This document shows, piece after piece, positions 55,260 to 64,000 of a DNA stretch of 64,000 nucleotides. The position numbers were made by a program, and so were the translations under genes. A model generated the notes under the pieces. The model searched no databases. It was given only the letters and a program-made list of their open reading frames with translations, and had not been told where the DNA came from. This stretch comes from Trissonchulus latispiculum (Eukaryota; Nematoda; Enoplea; Enoplida; Ironidae): the NCBI GenBank assembly GCA_030248195.1, contig JASAND010012563.1, forward strand, positions 7,501 to 71,500. The letters run 5' to 3'. Each line of letters starts with the position of its first letter. The stretch's first letter is position 1.

Positions 55260-57771
55260 CTTTAATTCAAAAGAGTGATGAATGAACAGCAATTTGCCGA
55301 TAATGCCTGATAAGTATGAGCATCTCGGCGTAGCAGCCGATAAAAGAACAAATCAGACAAAGAGAATAAAAATCGCACAGTGCTCAGCAACAGCCAATCC
55401 AAAAACTGAGGTTCAGGTCTCTGACGAACAGAACTTCATCCCAATAGTCCATTAGAGGACCCTGTACTTTTTAAGCATCCAATCACCGTAACCCTATCCT
55501 ACCGTGTACCTGTAGTCGGTCTTTCATTTGCTCTGACATAGAAAGACTTAGACGTCAAACTTTGTTTGTTTGATGTTTTATGGCTTTTCTCAGATTAACG
55601 AAATCAAGCTTTAACCCCTTCATACATTCTGTACCGGGGCAAGTACCGGATTCTACGTACGAGCACCGTTACCACACCCGAAACCTGACGGATGCGGAGA
55701 CCGTACACAAATAGACAACGAACCGACTACAGGAGACAATCAGGACAGCCTCGCCAGATGTAAACCGGGTAGCAACCTGTCCAAAGTGAAAAGATGCCTC
55801 TTCACTCTCACTAATATTGGATTCGAACAGGACTACCTACCTAGCAGGAGCTCAGTAGACTCAAGCCCTAATTAAAGATAGTAACAACAATTTAATAAAG
55901 GAAACAACAAATATTATATAAAGAATATAAAATAGTTATGGGCCGGGCCCTCAGTCGTACAAAACAAACACACAAAACAATTTAGACTTACAGTAACACG
56001 GGCCGGGCGGCTCTGGGGAGAACAGGGGCAAAATACACAGTAGATGGGGGAAAGAGCGTAGAGGAATATAGGAGCGTTCATAATGATAGAAAGTACAAGA
56101 CTGATAGTGGGGAAGCGAGTGTTCGGTTGAACCCTCCCACGAGCGCCCCCTAGTGAGAAATTGCCCCCCAATCACGTAGCTCCCCATATAGCAAGTGGGG
56201 GGAACCCACCCAACCCCAAGCGTACACGATGGGGGAGCAAAGCAAACCCAGCCCCTTTTGATGATGATATACAAAGCCAAGCGGGTAGCTAGCCTAGCTA
56301 CACCGCCAGCAACGGAAACGTTGACCATGTCCAACCTTGATCCGTTACATCTCCCCAGGGCTTCCCATCCGAACTCCCGAGAGGATTACTGTTCAAAGGC
56401 GAATTGGTACGTGAACTAAGCCCTCAAAACAAGCACACATAGTACAGAGCAATGCTGCTACAAATACTAGTACACTACAGACGATCTGTCGAACTGCAAG
56501 TCACGAAACTAGACTAAACTAGGCTGCACTAGTCAAAACTACGTAATACGTATAAGAGAAAAATACAAAAAAAGTGATTAAATACGGCATGTTTACGATG
56601 GAATAAACATATACTAGCTATGCCAGTAACAATCACAAATTAAAGCACAAAATGACCAAACTTATGCATATTCAAAAATACACGTAGTACTAGAACCGTA
56701 AAAATGTTTGGAATTAAGTAGCTTAATGTGAAAATACAATGACTTTCCAAAAGCAACTCATGGGAAAGAGGAGTTACCCTCCTTTGCTATGTATAGTCAA
56801 ACGAGTGTGTTAATATAGATTAAGATAACATGAAAATAAATTGAACTTTCAGATCAAATATTAATAAATTTAAGTTAAACCATACCAAGCTAAGGTTTAG
56901 CAGGCCTTCGCTCGACAAGGCAAACAGCCTATGATAATAATGATCATAATAATAAAGTTACCATAGAAAGACACACCGTTAGGGTGAGGTCTTAAGGGAA
57001 ATAAAAACCCACCCTGCCATGGTAAAAATTATGTATTTTCATATGATGATGCCATCACTGGGATTTATTCACAATATAAGGCAAATATGGCAGTTATGAC
57101 AATAATATATGGATCGAATCCTCACAGAAATAAAGCACTGGACATTAAGTGAGCAAGCAAAATTGGCATAGAATAATACTGTTAGAAAAACTATGATTAA
57201 TATACGACATATATATGGGTAACATAAAAATACAGGTTCAAAATTAAGTAAACAAGAGAATACAGAATTCGAAAGGAATAACACAAGAAAAGAATAGGTT
57301 CCAAACTAACTAGACAAAGAAAATTTCAGGTTCGCAACTAACACACGGAGATACCAGTTCAAAAACATACATACCTAAATTTACACAGTGCACATGACAA
57401 GAGATAAGGCTCGTTTAGTAAATACTTTTAAACAAAAGTAGCTAAACTAACGAATTCAAAATACAAAATACAGAGATTACAAGTTCGTAGAAACAAAACA
57501 CTAAACAACACAGAAAATTCAAATTAGTAGTTAAAATACAAAATAACATACTACATATATGGAATGTAAGCAGAAGTGTCACCGTCACAAAAATACTGGT
57601 AAAGCAAAGACCTAATAGCGGTCAGGATCAATTTGATCAAGAGGATAATTCCAAATATAATTTCTGACATCGGCCGAGCCGTCAGCATGATGGGCGACAT
57701 GGATCAGACCCAATCAGATGCCAGAAGAATGAAAGTCATATCAGGAAAGGAATCTTTCCGTGGAGAAATAG
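55260..57771. other. No gene recognised
   Basis: No coding region supported. The part 55600-56400 is GC-richer, with purine/pyrimidine-rich stretches (e.g. AAGTGGGGGGAACCCACCCA near 56190), and could be the tail of the GC-rich coding unit to the right. From 56450 it is A-rich. Confidence 0.4.
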
Positions 57772-58226
57772 TCAGAATGGATGGAAATTCCGGGCTCTAA
57801 AGCATGAGGGTCGATGCCGACTCACTGAATACTCCAGCATGACGATGTCCGTGGCCCGATGGTGGTCCTGGGGATGAGGTTCCAATGGGTTCCACAGGGT
57901 TAAGGCCACTGAGGGATGGAAGATGTTTTTCTCCTCACCTGGAGGGGCACAACCAACAATGTGAATGCCCTCTCGGTTGACCGGCATGTCTATGGGCTGG
58001 TTCATCAGGGCCAATGGTGGCTCCGTACGAAAGAAAGGAGACGCTGGCAGACCTTCTTATAGCGCTCCGCGGCCACCGTGATGCGTTGACGGACCACGTC
58101 AAGAGAGGCGTTTAGCCGACATCCAGCCGGTCGAACCGATCCTCCCACGGCTCGTCTAGTCCAGCCTGCATGAACCATAGACCAACTTCCGTATGGAGGG
58201 ACCCCTGAATATTGAGGCCTGACCAA
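57772..58226 (-). pseudogene. C-terminal continuation after the NADAR domain (two frames)
   Basis: Past the end of the NADAR frame, a second minus-strand frame (58005-58226) reads LNASLDVVRQRITVAAERYK, a probable helix. A third (57772-58014) reads NQPIDMPVNREGIHIVGCAP and ends at 57772. They overlap and follow each other without spacers, as expected for one coding region broken by single-base frame changes. No family is recognised in this part. Confidence 0.4.
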
Positions 58227-59290
58227 TTCTTGGTGTTGGACAGCCAGTTGTACTTGCCGTCGAACACCAGGTCATCAGGATTAAAGCCCCGGGGAGCCTT
58301 CACACCAATCCCCCACCAAGGGTCCGTGGAAGCCTTGCAGTAATAGCTTCCAATGGTCTGGACCAGGAACTCCTGCATATCAGGGCAGTGGTAGAAGACA
58401 TGGAATATGATCAACCGCTGAATGAGCTGATCAGGACCTGACTGCCATCGCTGAAGGCGACAATCGGGCAGAGCGGCGATGGCCTGATCCGTGCTATGCT
58501 TGATAGCAAAGCCATCGCGACCGGGATTATCCCTCACAAGGTCCATGACGACGTCAGACTGGCAATACCAGCCCTTGCGACCCTGATAGAGGTGCTCCTT
58601 GGTACCAACGTAGTGATTTTCAAATTGTTCCACCGGCAAATTGATGAACGGCTGGTGTTTGAACATGAAGGAGAAGGCGTATTCCGGCCCCAAATAGAAG
58701 TTGAGGAAATAGCCTTCATCAACGTTCGCCATGCCCGCAACGTTGGGTCGGTGGTAATCAAGCATGGCCTTCTTGATGGTCATACATCGGGTTCGCAGAC
58801 GACGGCTATGCCTGTGACAGCAATAGTATTCACGGAATTCATGACGTCTGATCAAATGAGGGTACCGGAATAATTCCGGCACCAAGGCTGCCGTTGCCAT
58901 CCAATTGGCCCATCGAGCAGTTGACGAGACCCGATTGACTGGAAAGCCTTTGTAGACTTTCCCATAGCGATCACGATAGTCCAGGATCTGCCATCGTGAG
59001 TGCCAGTTGGTCTTTCCACCAGTCGTCACCTTTTCAGGCTTAGCCTTCATGTGGTTCGTCAATTGAGGATTGCGGTCCCACATATTCTTCCAGATAATAT
59101 CCAGAAGGTCATCCTTTAACCGTTGAGTATGGTGGACGTTATCCGCCATCCACTTGAGGACATCCTCACGGAACATGACCACCCAAGGATGCAAGTTCTT
59201 CTCACGGGAGTCGCCCGGGATGTTGTGGGGCTTCCACTGAAGGTTGTTGTCCCGGATATAGATGAATGGATGATCAGGCCAACGGTCCAA
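58112..59290 (-). CDS. NADAR (YbiA/DUF1768-like) domain protein segment
   Basis: A 392-residue frame. The N-terminal 180 residues are basic and aromatic-rich without a recognised fold. Residues 187-365 match the NADAR pattern. It begins with EGYFLNFYLG (equivalent to the F-x-N-F-Y start) and has an acidic block VEQFENHY at 220-227. A helix with QAIAALPDCRLQRW lies at 269-282 and DPWWGIG at 323-329. WSGLNIQGSL at 356-365 equals the final G-x-N-x-x-G. In this family these residues form the pocket for NAD-related or ADP-ribosyl substrates, and bacterial members remove ADP-ribose from nucleic acid bases. The putative active-site residues are kept. The frame continues upstream of the nominal start into the Arg/Ser-rich segment through a frame change near 59315. 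Confidence 0.7.
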   Translation of the reverse strand: MDRWPDHPFIYIRDNNLQWKPHNIPGDSREKNLHPWVVMFREDVLKWMADNVHHTQRLKDDLLDIIWKNMWDRNPQLTNHMKAKPEKVTTGGKTNWHSRWQILDYRDRYGKVYKGFPVNRVSSTARWANWMATAALVPELFRYPHLIRRHEFREYYCCHRHSRRLRTRCMTIKKAMLDYHRPNVAGMANVDEGYFLNFYLGPEYAFSFMFKHQPFINLPVEQFENHYVGTKEHLYQGRKGWYCQSDVVMDLVRDNPGRDGFAIKHSTDQAIAALPDCRLQRWQSGPDQLIQRLIIFHVFYHCPDMQEFLVQTIGSYYCKASTDPWWGIGVKAPRGFNPDDLVFDGKYNWLSNTKNWSGLNIQGSLHTEVGLWFMQAGLDEPWEDRFDRLDVG

Positions 59291-60207
59291 TTTGATGGCT
59301 GCGATCTCCGCGGTGTTGGTTGTTCGATCGTAAAGCGGTCATAAATCGGGTCTTCCGTCCCACGGGATACCTGCTTCGCGATATCCTGGTTGACTATATC
59401 ACAGAGGACGGTGACCAAATAGACCCGAAACGGTGGAAAATTGTCTCTGGTATAGTTCGACGGATATTCAGGTGGCAGTTCCCGAATAGCCGAGGTTTTT
59501 CCGTCCGCTTTCTTGATGGTTTTGACACGAGGGACACGATAAGTCGGTGATTTTGGTCGTGACCGACTCAACGTGTCAGCGGCGTGATGACGATCACGAT
59601 CGTGACGAGACTCTTCACGACGTTTGGTCGGATAGGCCGGAGGGCGACGATCCTCGCGACGATCTTCGTGACGCCGCGTTCGTGATGTTGGTCGGTCGAG
59701 CGATTCCGCTCTTCCGAATAGTGACGACTTCCGATGACTGCCGGACTCTCGACGACGAGCCGACGGTGAACGGTCACGTGTAGACCGTCGGTCAAGACGA
59801 CGACTCGTTGACGGGAACCGACGATGGTCATCTCGAGACTCCGGTCGGCGATCACGAGATGTTCGAGACGCGGAACGGGAACCTCGACGGCGAGATGCTG
59901 ATCGTCGACGATAACGGTCCGTTGAGCGTTCACGACGGTGTGATCGCGAGTGATCACGCGGTTCAATTGATGGAGGGGAACGTGATGTCTCCCGCCGAGG
60001 CGACCGCTGTGATCGTGAAGTTGATGGTTGATCGTCGACCGTTGACCGTGATAAACGGCCTCCCACCGTTCGTGGTCTGGAGAATCCATTGGTGGTTCTT
60101 CCAGAGGGACGTAGGACACCCGTCCAGGTGTTGACGATCTTGGGGGGTGGCTGCGAGGAGTAGTTGAAGCCGTGATAGCGGTTGCGACGGATGAATCCGA
60201 GTCGCAT
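59116..60207 (-). CDS. Arg/Ser-rich (RS-like) segment of the exonuclease-NADAR coding region
   Basis: From about residue 55 to 225 the frame is dominated by R, S, D and H, with blocks such as RDHSRSHRRERSTDRYRRRS and RRRGSRSASRTSRDRR. This resembles the RS domains of splicing-related proteins or other RNA-binding tails. A more ordered segment follows (YPSNYTRDNFPPFRVYLVTV, then LCDIVNQDIAKQV). It overlaps the frame upstream (59568-60953) and passes into the NADAR frame, so it is one section of a larger protein. An overlapping antisense reading of the same DNA is considered a shadow. Confidence 0.5.
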   Translation of the reverse strand: MRLGFIRRNRYHGFNYSSQPPPKIVNTWTGVLRPSGRTTNGFSRPRTVGGRLSRSTVDDQPSTSRSQRSPRRETSRSPPSIEPRDHSRSHRRERSTDRYRRRSASRRRGSRSASRTSRDRRPESRDDHRRFPSTSRRLDRRSTRDRSPSARRRESGSHRKSSLFGRAESLDRPTSRTRRHEDRREDRRPPAYPTKRREESRHDRDRHHAADTLSRSRPKSPTYRVPRVKTIKKADGKTSAIRELPPEYPSNYTRDNFPPFRVYLVTVLCDIVNQDIAKQVSRGTEDPIYDRFTIEQPTPRRSQPSNWTVGLIIHSSISGTTTFSGSPTTSRATPVRRTCILGWSCSVRMSSSGWRITSTILNG

Positions 60208-61132
60208 CCGTAAGGACGATAGCCACGGCCTCGTCCAGAACCAGTGATACCACCGCCGAAAAAGTTCGATTCGGACGCAGCCATTCCAGGTTTGGCCACT
60301 TCCGCTCCACCCAACGGGGTTTTGGGTGCAGACCGGGCGATGTCGCCAATAGATCCTCCCTGTGATGACTCGACACGACGGAGTTTCGTGCCGAACCGTG
60401 TCACGGGGACCGAGGTGACCACCGAGGAGGGAGGGGTCGTCGTTCCCATCAAAGGCCGGATGACGGACGGCCCCATCATCACATCGCCGGTTGGACGGGC
60501 CTGCGGGACCACAAAGTCAGATAGGTCCGGGGGTGAAGTGGCCACGGTTGGCACCGTGGTCTCCCCTTTGGCGGGTCGCGATGACAAGCCATCATGCTCC
60601 CGCATGACCATGACTGGATTAAGTCCCTGCAGTTCCGCCAACTGCATCACCTCCATGAGTTCCACCTTCTGTTCCTTGCTCAGGAACATGGGACCCATCA
60701 CCTGTGAAGAGTTCGTGTCCCCGACAATCTGAGAGTTCAGGGTGTTGATGTAAGACACCATGGGCCATTGCACCACCATCCCGTTTCCGATAAAGGATGA
60801 CCAAATCGGACCACCGTAAAGCAGGGCCCGACCAATCCACGGGGACCTCCCGGTAGATTTCCCAGAACACCGGGTGACCCTGACCAACCATCCTGAAGAA
60901 GGACTCAGGATCATAACCGGGCATTTCGGGGTCCGCCGAGGGTCCCACCACATAAATATGAACGTTTTGGTTGAACGACGCCGATGGGAGAGTCTCTGTA
61001 TAGGGCATTCAAAGTCAGTATAGACTCAGGGGCCAGGACCTGGATGGGCTGAACCCTCACCACGGAGATATTCGTCGACGACTGGACTCCTGTCGAAGGA
61101 TCCGTCGACGTGGCTAATTGGCTGGTGATCAT
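60207..61132 (-). pseudogene. Middle segment of the exonuclease-NADAR coding region (three frames)
   Basis: Coding-like sequence changes frame several times. One frame (60911-61132) reads SSTNISVVRVQPIQVLAPES. A second (60619-61008) reads NQNVHIYVVGPSADPEMPGY and FWEIYREVPVDWSGPALRW. A third (the 5' part of 59568-60953) reads FLSKEQKVELMEVMQLAELQ and then a Ser/Thr/Pro-rich stretch, ending in GSGRGRGYRPYG. Each frame takes over where the previous one loses coding character. No domain is recognised here. Confidence 0.4.
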
Positions 61133-61382
61133 GGGCTGCTCCAGTTTCCAGTGATATATATAGATCAGGGGAATAGGCAGTCGGGCCCGTCACACCACCA
61201 GGACGTTCCCCACAAGAGACCAAGAATCGCTTGGCCTCCTGATAGGCGACATGGGGGATATCTCCATGTTGAGCCAATACCTCGTACACGGTCGTGGGAG
61301 CTCCACTCGACGATGGGGTTGAACCCAACGTACGGGGAACTCGGATCCCTGCGGCCAGCGAAGCTCGCTGTTCTTCCGTCAT
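61026..61382 (-). pseudogene. Segment following the exonuclease frame
   Basis: The start codon overlaps the stop of the preceding frame (ATGA at 61382-61379). Encodes EEQRASLAAGIRVPRTLGST and GDIPHVAYQEAKRFLVSCGE, then loses coding character near 61160. More likely a frame change within one protein than a separate overlapping gene, given the same pattern at other points. Confidence 0.4.
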
Positions 61383-62866
61383 TGGTGGATACCAGCCAGG
61401 TTGGGTGGCTGGGATGGCCAGCGTGCACAGGCTTCCAGGAGAGTCGGCTGGAAAGTCCCCTGTCGACGTTGAGCGTCTTCTTCTGTGGGCGTACCAGGCC
61501 GAGCTCCAGCTTCTTCTGATGGTTGCTGCTCATTAGGCTGATATTTCGTTTCCGAATCGGATACCTCCACCACGTCGTCGTCTTCCACCGTTGCCTTGGC
61601 CAGGCTCGCACATTCCTGCAAACGGGTAGACGACCTGGTCCTTCGCGGGCTAGTGGTGATCGCAGTTTCAGCCGGTCGGGGTGACCCCGCCGTCTGATAG
61701 GTAGGCTGTTCCTCCAGATAGCGATGACAAAACGAATACGTCACTGGAGGTAGCTCCTTCTTTCTGGGATCACCAGTTCCCTCGTAGAAGTGTGTCAGTG
61801 GTGGCAGTTTCTTCGGCAGAGGTGGCAGTCTCGTCTCCTTCTCTCGTCGTCTCCTTCTCTGCTCATTCGGAGGTGTGGACGACCATTCCGATCCATCCGA
61901 AAGCCGATCATCCGACCGAAGAAACTGATGGGCTGTTTCCGGTGGCAGGTCCGCCGGAGTATCATTCGGATCAGCGTGATGACGACGAGCTGCGACGGCC
62001 GCATACCAGTTGAAATCCAGTATGTCGTCGCGTCGCCGCAGAGTCAGGTACTTCAGTTCGTAAAAGTTGGTCAACAGTTCCATCAGAAGCACCCAGGACA
62101 AATCCCGAAGCGGGTGGGCAGCGTTGCCTCCTTCCGCTTCGGAAACGGACAATGACCAGGCGAAGCTTCCTTTGAGATACTTTACCGAGGCTCTCTTAAC
62201 GGTCAACTTCTTCCGGAATTCCAGTTGACGGGTATGCTGGAGGTCCGACGATTGAGCCCTTAGAGGCGTGAACATCTTCGGCTGCACAAGTGGGCCGAGC
62301 CCTCGTTCTGCCTCCTTGTTAACCTTCGCCCATAGGTCTGGCGAGAAAGTGTACTGCGCACTGCTAAGATAGATGACCTGGATCCATTCGTCCAGGGGCA
62401 GTGCATTAGCCACTTTGACCAGGCAGGCATAGATGGCCAATATGTCCGCCAAGGCATATTTGGCTTCTTCCAAAGTCGGACAAACCGCACAACCCTTGAA
62501 GCCTTCCGGTTGAAGTCCCTTCGGAGAAGGCACATCGCAATAGTTACAGATCTTGTTCAGGGAGAAGTGAGTGCTGACGTAGCATTTCTTGGTCGTGTCG
62601 GTGATGCTTTCCCAAGGGACCACAGGAACGCCAGGGTCCAATTCTCGGCACTTCTTGATGTAAGGCACCGATTGCGCGACGACCGCTCCCAGTTCTGCTG
62701 CATAGGTCTCCATGCCTGTGATGCCACAGAATTTGGCCAATCGCAGAAAATCAGCCTGTCCACCAGCAAATACCATATAATCTGGCTCAGGTGGGTGTAG
62801 AATGATCTTCAGCGCATATAGGACTGCATAATAGTCCGAGACAGTGACCATTGACCAAAATTTCAC
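61379..62866 (-). CDS. DEDDy 3'-5' exonuclease domain, C-terminal part, plus disordered tail
   Basis: A 495-residue frame. Residues 10-55 hold the helix YYAVLYALKIIL and the second catalytic block GGQADFLRLAKFCGI, with D39. After ETYAAELGAVV comes the third block at 137-141, Y-A-L-A-D, the Y-x3-D that defines the DEDDy class. Residues 92-180 include several Cys. Past about residue 300 the protein is charged and disordered (EQRRRRREKETRLPPLPKKL). It continues the domain begun in the next frame to the right. The junction (62787-62866) is either a short intron of about 43 bases (gtgaaa...atgcag) or a single-base frame change. The helix TVSDYYAVLY upstream of the candidate acceptor favours the latter. 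Confidence 0.65.
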   Translation of the reverse strand: MKFWSMVTVSDYYAVLYALKIILHPPEPDYMVFAGGQADFLRLAKFCGITGMETYAAELGAVVAQSVPYIKKCRELDPGVPVVPWESITDTTKKCYVSTHFSLNKICNYCDVPSPKGLQPEGFKGCAVCPTLEEAKYALADILAIYACLVKVANALPLDEWIQVIYLSSAQYTFSPDLWAKVNKEAERGLGPLVQPKMFTPLRAQSSDLQHTRQLEFRKKLTVKRASVKYLKGSFAWSLSVSEAEGGNAAHPLRDLSWVLLMELLTNFYELKYLTLRRRDDILDFNWYAAVAARRHHADPNDTPADLPPETAHQFLRSDDRLSDGSEWSSTPPNEQRRRRREKETRLPPLPKKLPPLTHFYEGTGDPRKKELPPVTYSFCHRYLEEQPTYQTAGSPRPAETAITTSPRRTRSSTRLQECASLAKATVEDDDVVEVSDSETKYQPNEQQPSEEAGARPGTPTEEDAQRRQGTFQPTLLEACARWPSQPPNLAGIHQ

Positions 62867-64000
62867 TCACCACGATCACGTAGACTTTCGGATGTTTTGC
62901 TGGGACTGGACCAGCAATTTGGATCATGGTGACGGTAGCATCCATTTTGTTGGCGAACTGGGTATAAGCTCCGCCTTCGATATCTATCGCAACGACGCCC
63001 GTTGCCTGATAAGCGTCCAGAATATCCGGGATAGCATCAAATAGACCCTGAAGGGTACTGATCGACCGCAATGGCTGGAATTGGTCCGGTAAAGGCAGCT
63101 GATCTGCACAGAACCGCTGATGCCTCTCCGGTTCCTTCACTGTCGTGATGTCGTTGATGGCGTCGATCAGGCAGGCATCAGGATGTGCGATATCGAAGTC
63201 CTTCTCCCGTCCCATGAGGACTTCCTTCAGATATGCATGGTAAGTAGCCACGCAGTAGAGATGTTCCTTGGCTTTTTCCTGTAGATTACCAGGAATGGCT
63301 TCGATGTCCTCCTTGTTTGGCATTTCGTAGGAGAGTGCGGTGACCTTCTCCGGTGGGGTCATGATAACCGGGTCTCGGTCGAGGGGCAGGGAATGTTCAT
63401 GGCCGTCCGCAACCATCGGGACGCTCTGAACCACCTCATCCATTCCTACTGCCCGTCGAGGTGGAACGCCTAGCGATTCAGCTACGTCCGCTGACAGAAC
63501 CTCCCTTTCCTCGTTGACCTCGTCAACCACCATCAGCTGGCCCGCTTTCAGCTGAGCATCAGCGACTTCGCCCATGGGAACGTTCTGCTGGGTGGTTGGC
63601 TTGCCTGTTGGTGGCGTGTCAGATTCCAGATCTACCACGGTAGAGGTAGCCGATGCCGGCCCCGCCTTCTGGTATTTCGCAGCAGAACGAGTTCCTCGTC
63701 GTGATGGCTTTTCGAGAGGCTCGTCGGTTTCAGTAGCAGACTGAGCTGACTTAGTCCCACGCTGGTTCTTTTTGGAATTACCACGATTCCGTTTCTTCGA
63801 TTTCGTAGAAGTTGACTGAGATGACTCAGCAACTGACGAAGCAGTGTCCAAAGATGCTAAAGACTGACTGTGCATCTTCTGCAGGACGACTTGGCGTTGG
63901 CTTTCCAGCAGTGCCATCTGCTTCTCAATGACCTTAAGTGACAATGTGGTTTCCTTCCCAGGAACCACTGGGGTAGTGTCTTGACTTACTCCAGGCGCAC
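62787..64000 (-). CDS. DEDDy 3'-5' exonuclease, N-terminal part (runs off the window)
   Basis: The frame is open to the window edge, so the true start is outside. It begins with a likely coiled coil (SLKVIEKQMALLESQRQVVL), then a Lys/Ser-rich probable nuclear segment (KSKKRNRGNSKKNQRGTK). A disordered acidic region leads to the exonuclease start. The first catalytic block is VVAIDIEGG, with D-x-E (residues 329 and 331 counting from 63968), followed by TVTMIQIAG and KVYVIVV, the next strands. This matches the EXD/RNase D-like fold that removes nucleotides from the 3' end of RNA or DNA. The second and third blocks lie in the adjoining frame (61379-62866). Confidence 0.65.
   Translation of the reverse strand, partial: APGVSQDTTPVVPGKETTLSLKVIEKQMALLESQRQVVLQKMHSQSLASLDTASSVAESSQSTSTKSKKRNRGNSKKNQRGTKSAQSATETDEPLEKPSRRGTRSAAKYQKAGPASATSTVVDLESDTPPTGKPTTQQNVPMGEVADAQLKAGQLMVVDEVNEEREVLSADVAESLGVPPRRAVGMDEVVQSVPMVADGHEHSLPLDRDPVIMTPPEKVTALSYEMPNKEDIEAIPGNLQEKAKEHLYCVATYHAYLKEVLMGREKDFDIAHPDACLIDAINDITTVKEPERHQRFCADQLPLPDQFQPLRSISTLQGLFDAIPDILDAYQATGVVAIDIEGGAYTQFANKMDATVTMIQIAGPVPAKHPKVYVIVVSEILVNGHCLGLLCSPICAEDHSTPT

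Noticed and set aside
61379..61382. Stop-start overlap (ATGA) as translational coupling of two genes
   Set aside because: The same region shows several other frame changes without such overlaps, so a chance overlap at a frame change is more likely in this eukaryotic context.
57900..62200. Plus-strand frames of 70-160 residues opposite the exonuclease-NADAR region
   Set aside because: GC-rich coding DNA opens antisense frames. None contains a domain, while the minus strand has clear catalytic blocks.

Overview
The window is animal nuclear DNA that is AT-rich and full of transposons. The evidence is a spliced gene with GT-AG introns and a class-B/adhesion-type GPCR architecture, BEL/Pao and Ty3/Gypsy retrotransposons, hAT-like and piggyBac-like elements, and a tRNA-derived SINE. 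An aquatic invertebrate seems likely, but I cannot name a taxon from the sequence.

Layout. From 1 to 10 kb the window holds small inverted-repeat elements, one isolated C-type-lectin-like exon (minus strand, 4.1-4.3 kb) and a set of nested DNA transposons. From 10.2 to 26.7 kb a giant Ty3/Gypsy-like element (about 13.9 kb) sits inside two nested hAT-like elements that carry TTTCAG repeat arrays. Downstream of its pol region the Gypsy element has several accessory ORFs. Two pairs of these are tandem duplicates, and most are preceded by a similar splice-site-like leader. From 26.7 to 28.9 kb there are inverted and direct repeats built from GAGTTAAAA-like units.

From 29.8 to 53.1 kb on the minus strand I can assemble ten exons whose splice phases all agree. 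They encode a C-type-lectin-like domain, a cysteine-free Thr/Ser/Ala-rich mucin-like stalk of about 1,080 residues (one 3.2-kb exon), a linker and a class-B/adhesion-type seven-helix region ending at a stop codon with a downstream AATAAA. The intron between the lectin and stalk exons is about 13 kb. It holds a broken BEL/Pao element, which is itself interrupted by a non-autonomous LTR element with an exact 4-bp target duplication. Further repeat-array elements lie around it.

From 55.3 to 57.7 kb I see no gene. From 57.7 kb to the right edge the base composition becomes clearly GC-richer. A minus-strand coding region there, split by several frame changes, carries a DEDDy 3'-5' exonuclease domain, an Arg/Ser-rich region and a NADAR (YbiA/DUF1768-like) domain. 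It runs off the window edge, so its true 5' end is not seen.

The two most interesting items are the lectin-mucin-7TM receptor and the exonuclease/RS/NADAR coding region. The third is the set of repeat-array hAT elements, which share terminal bases and 8-bp target duplications but carry entirely different internal repeat units.
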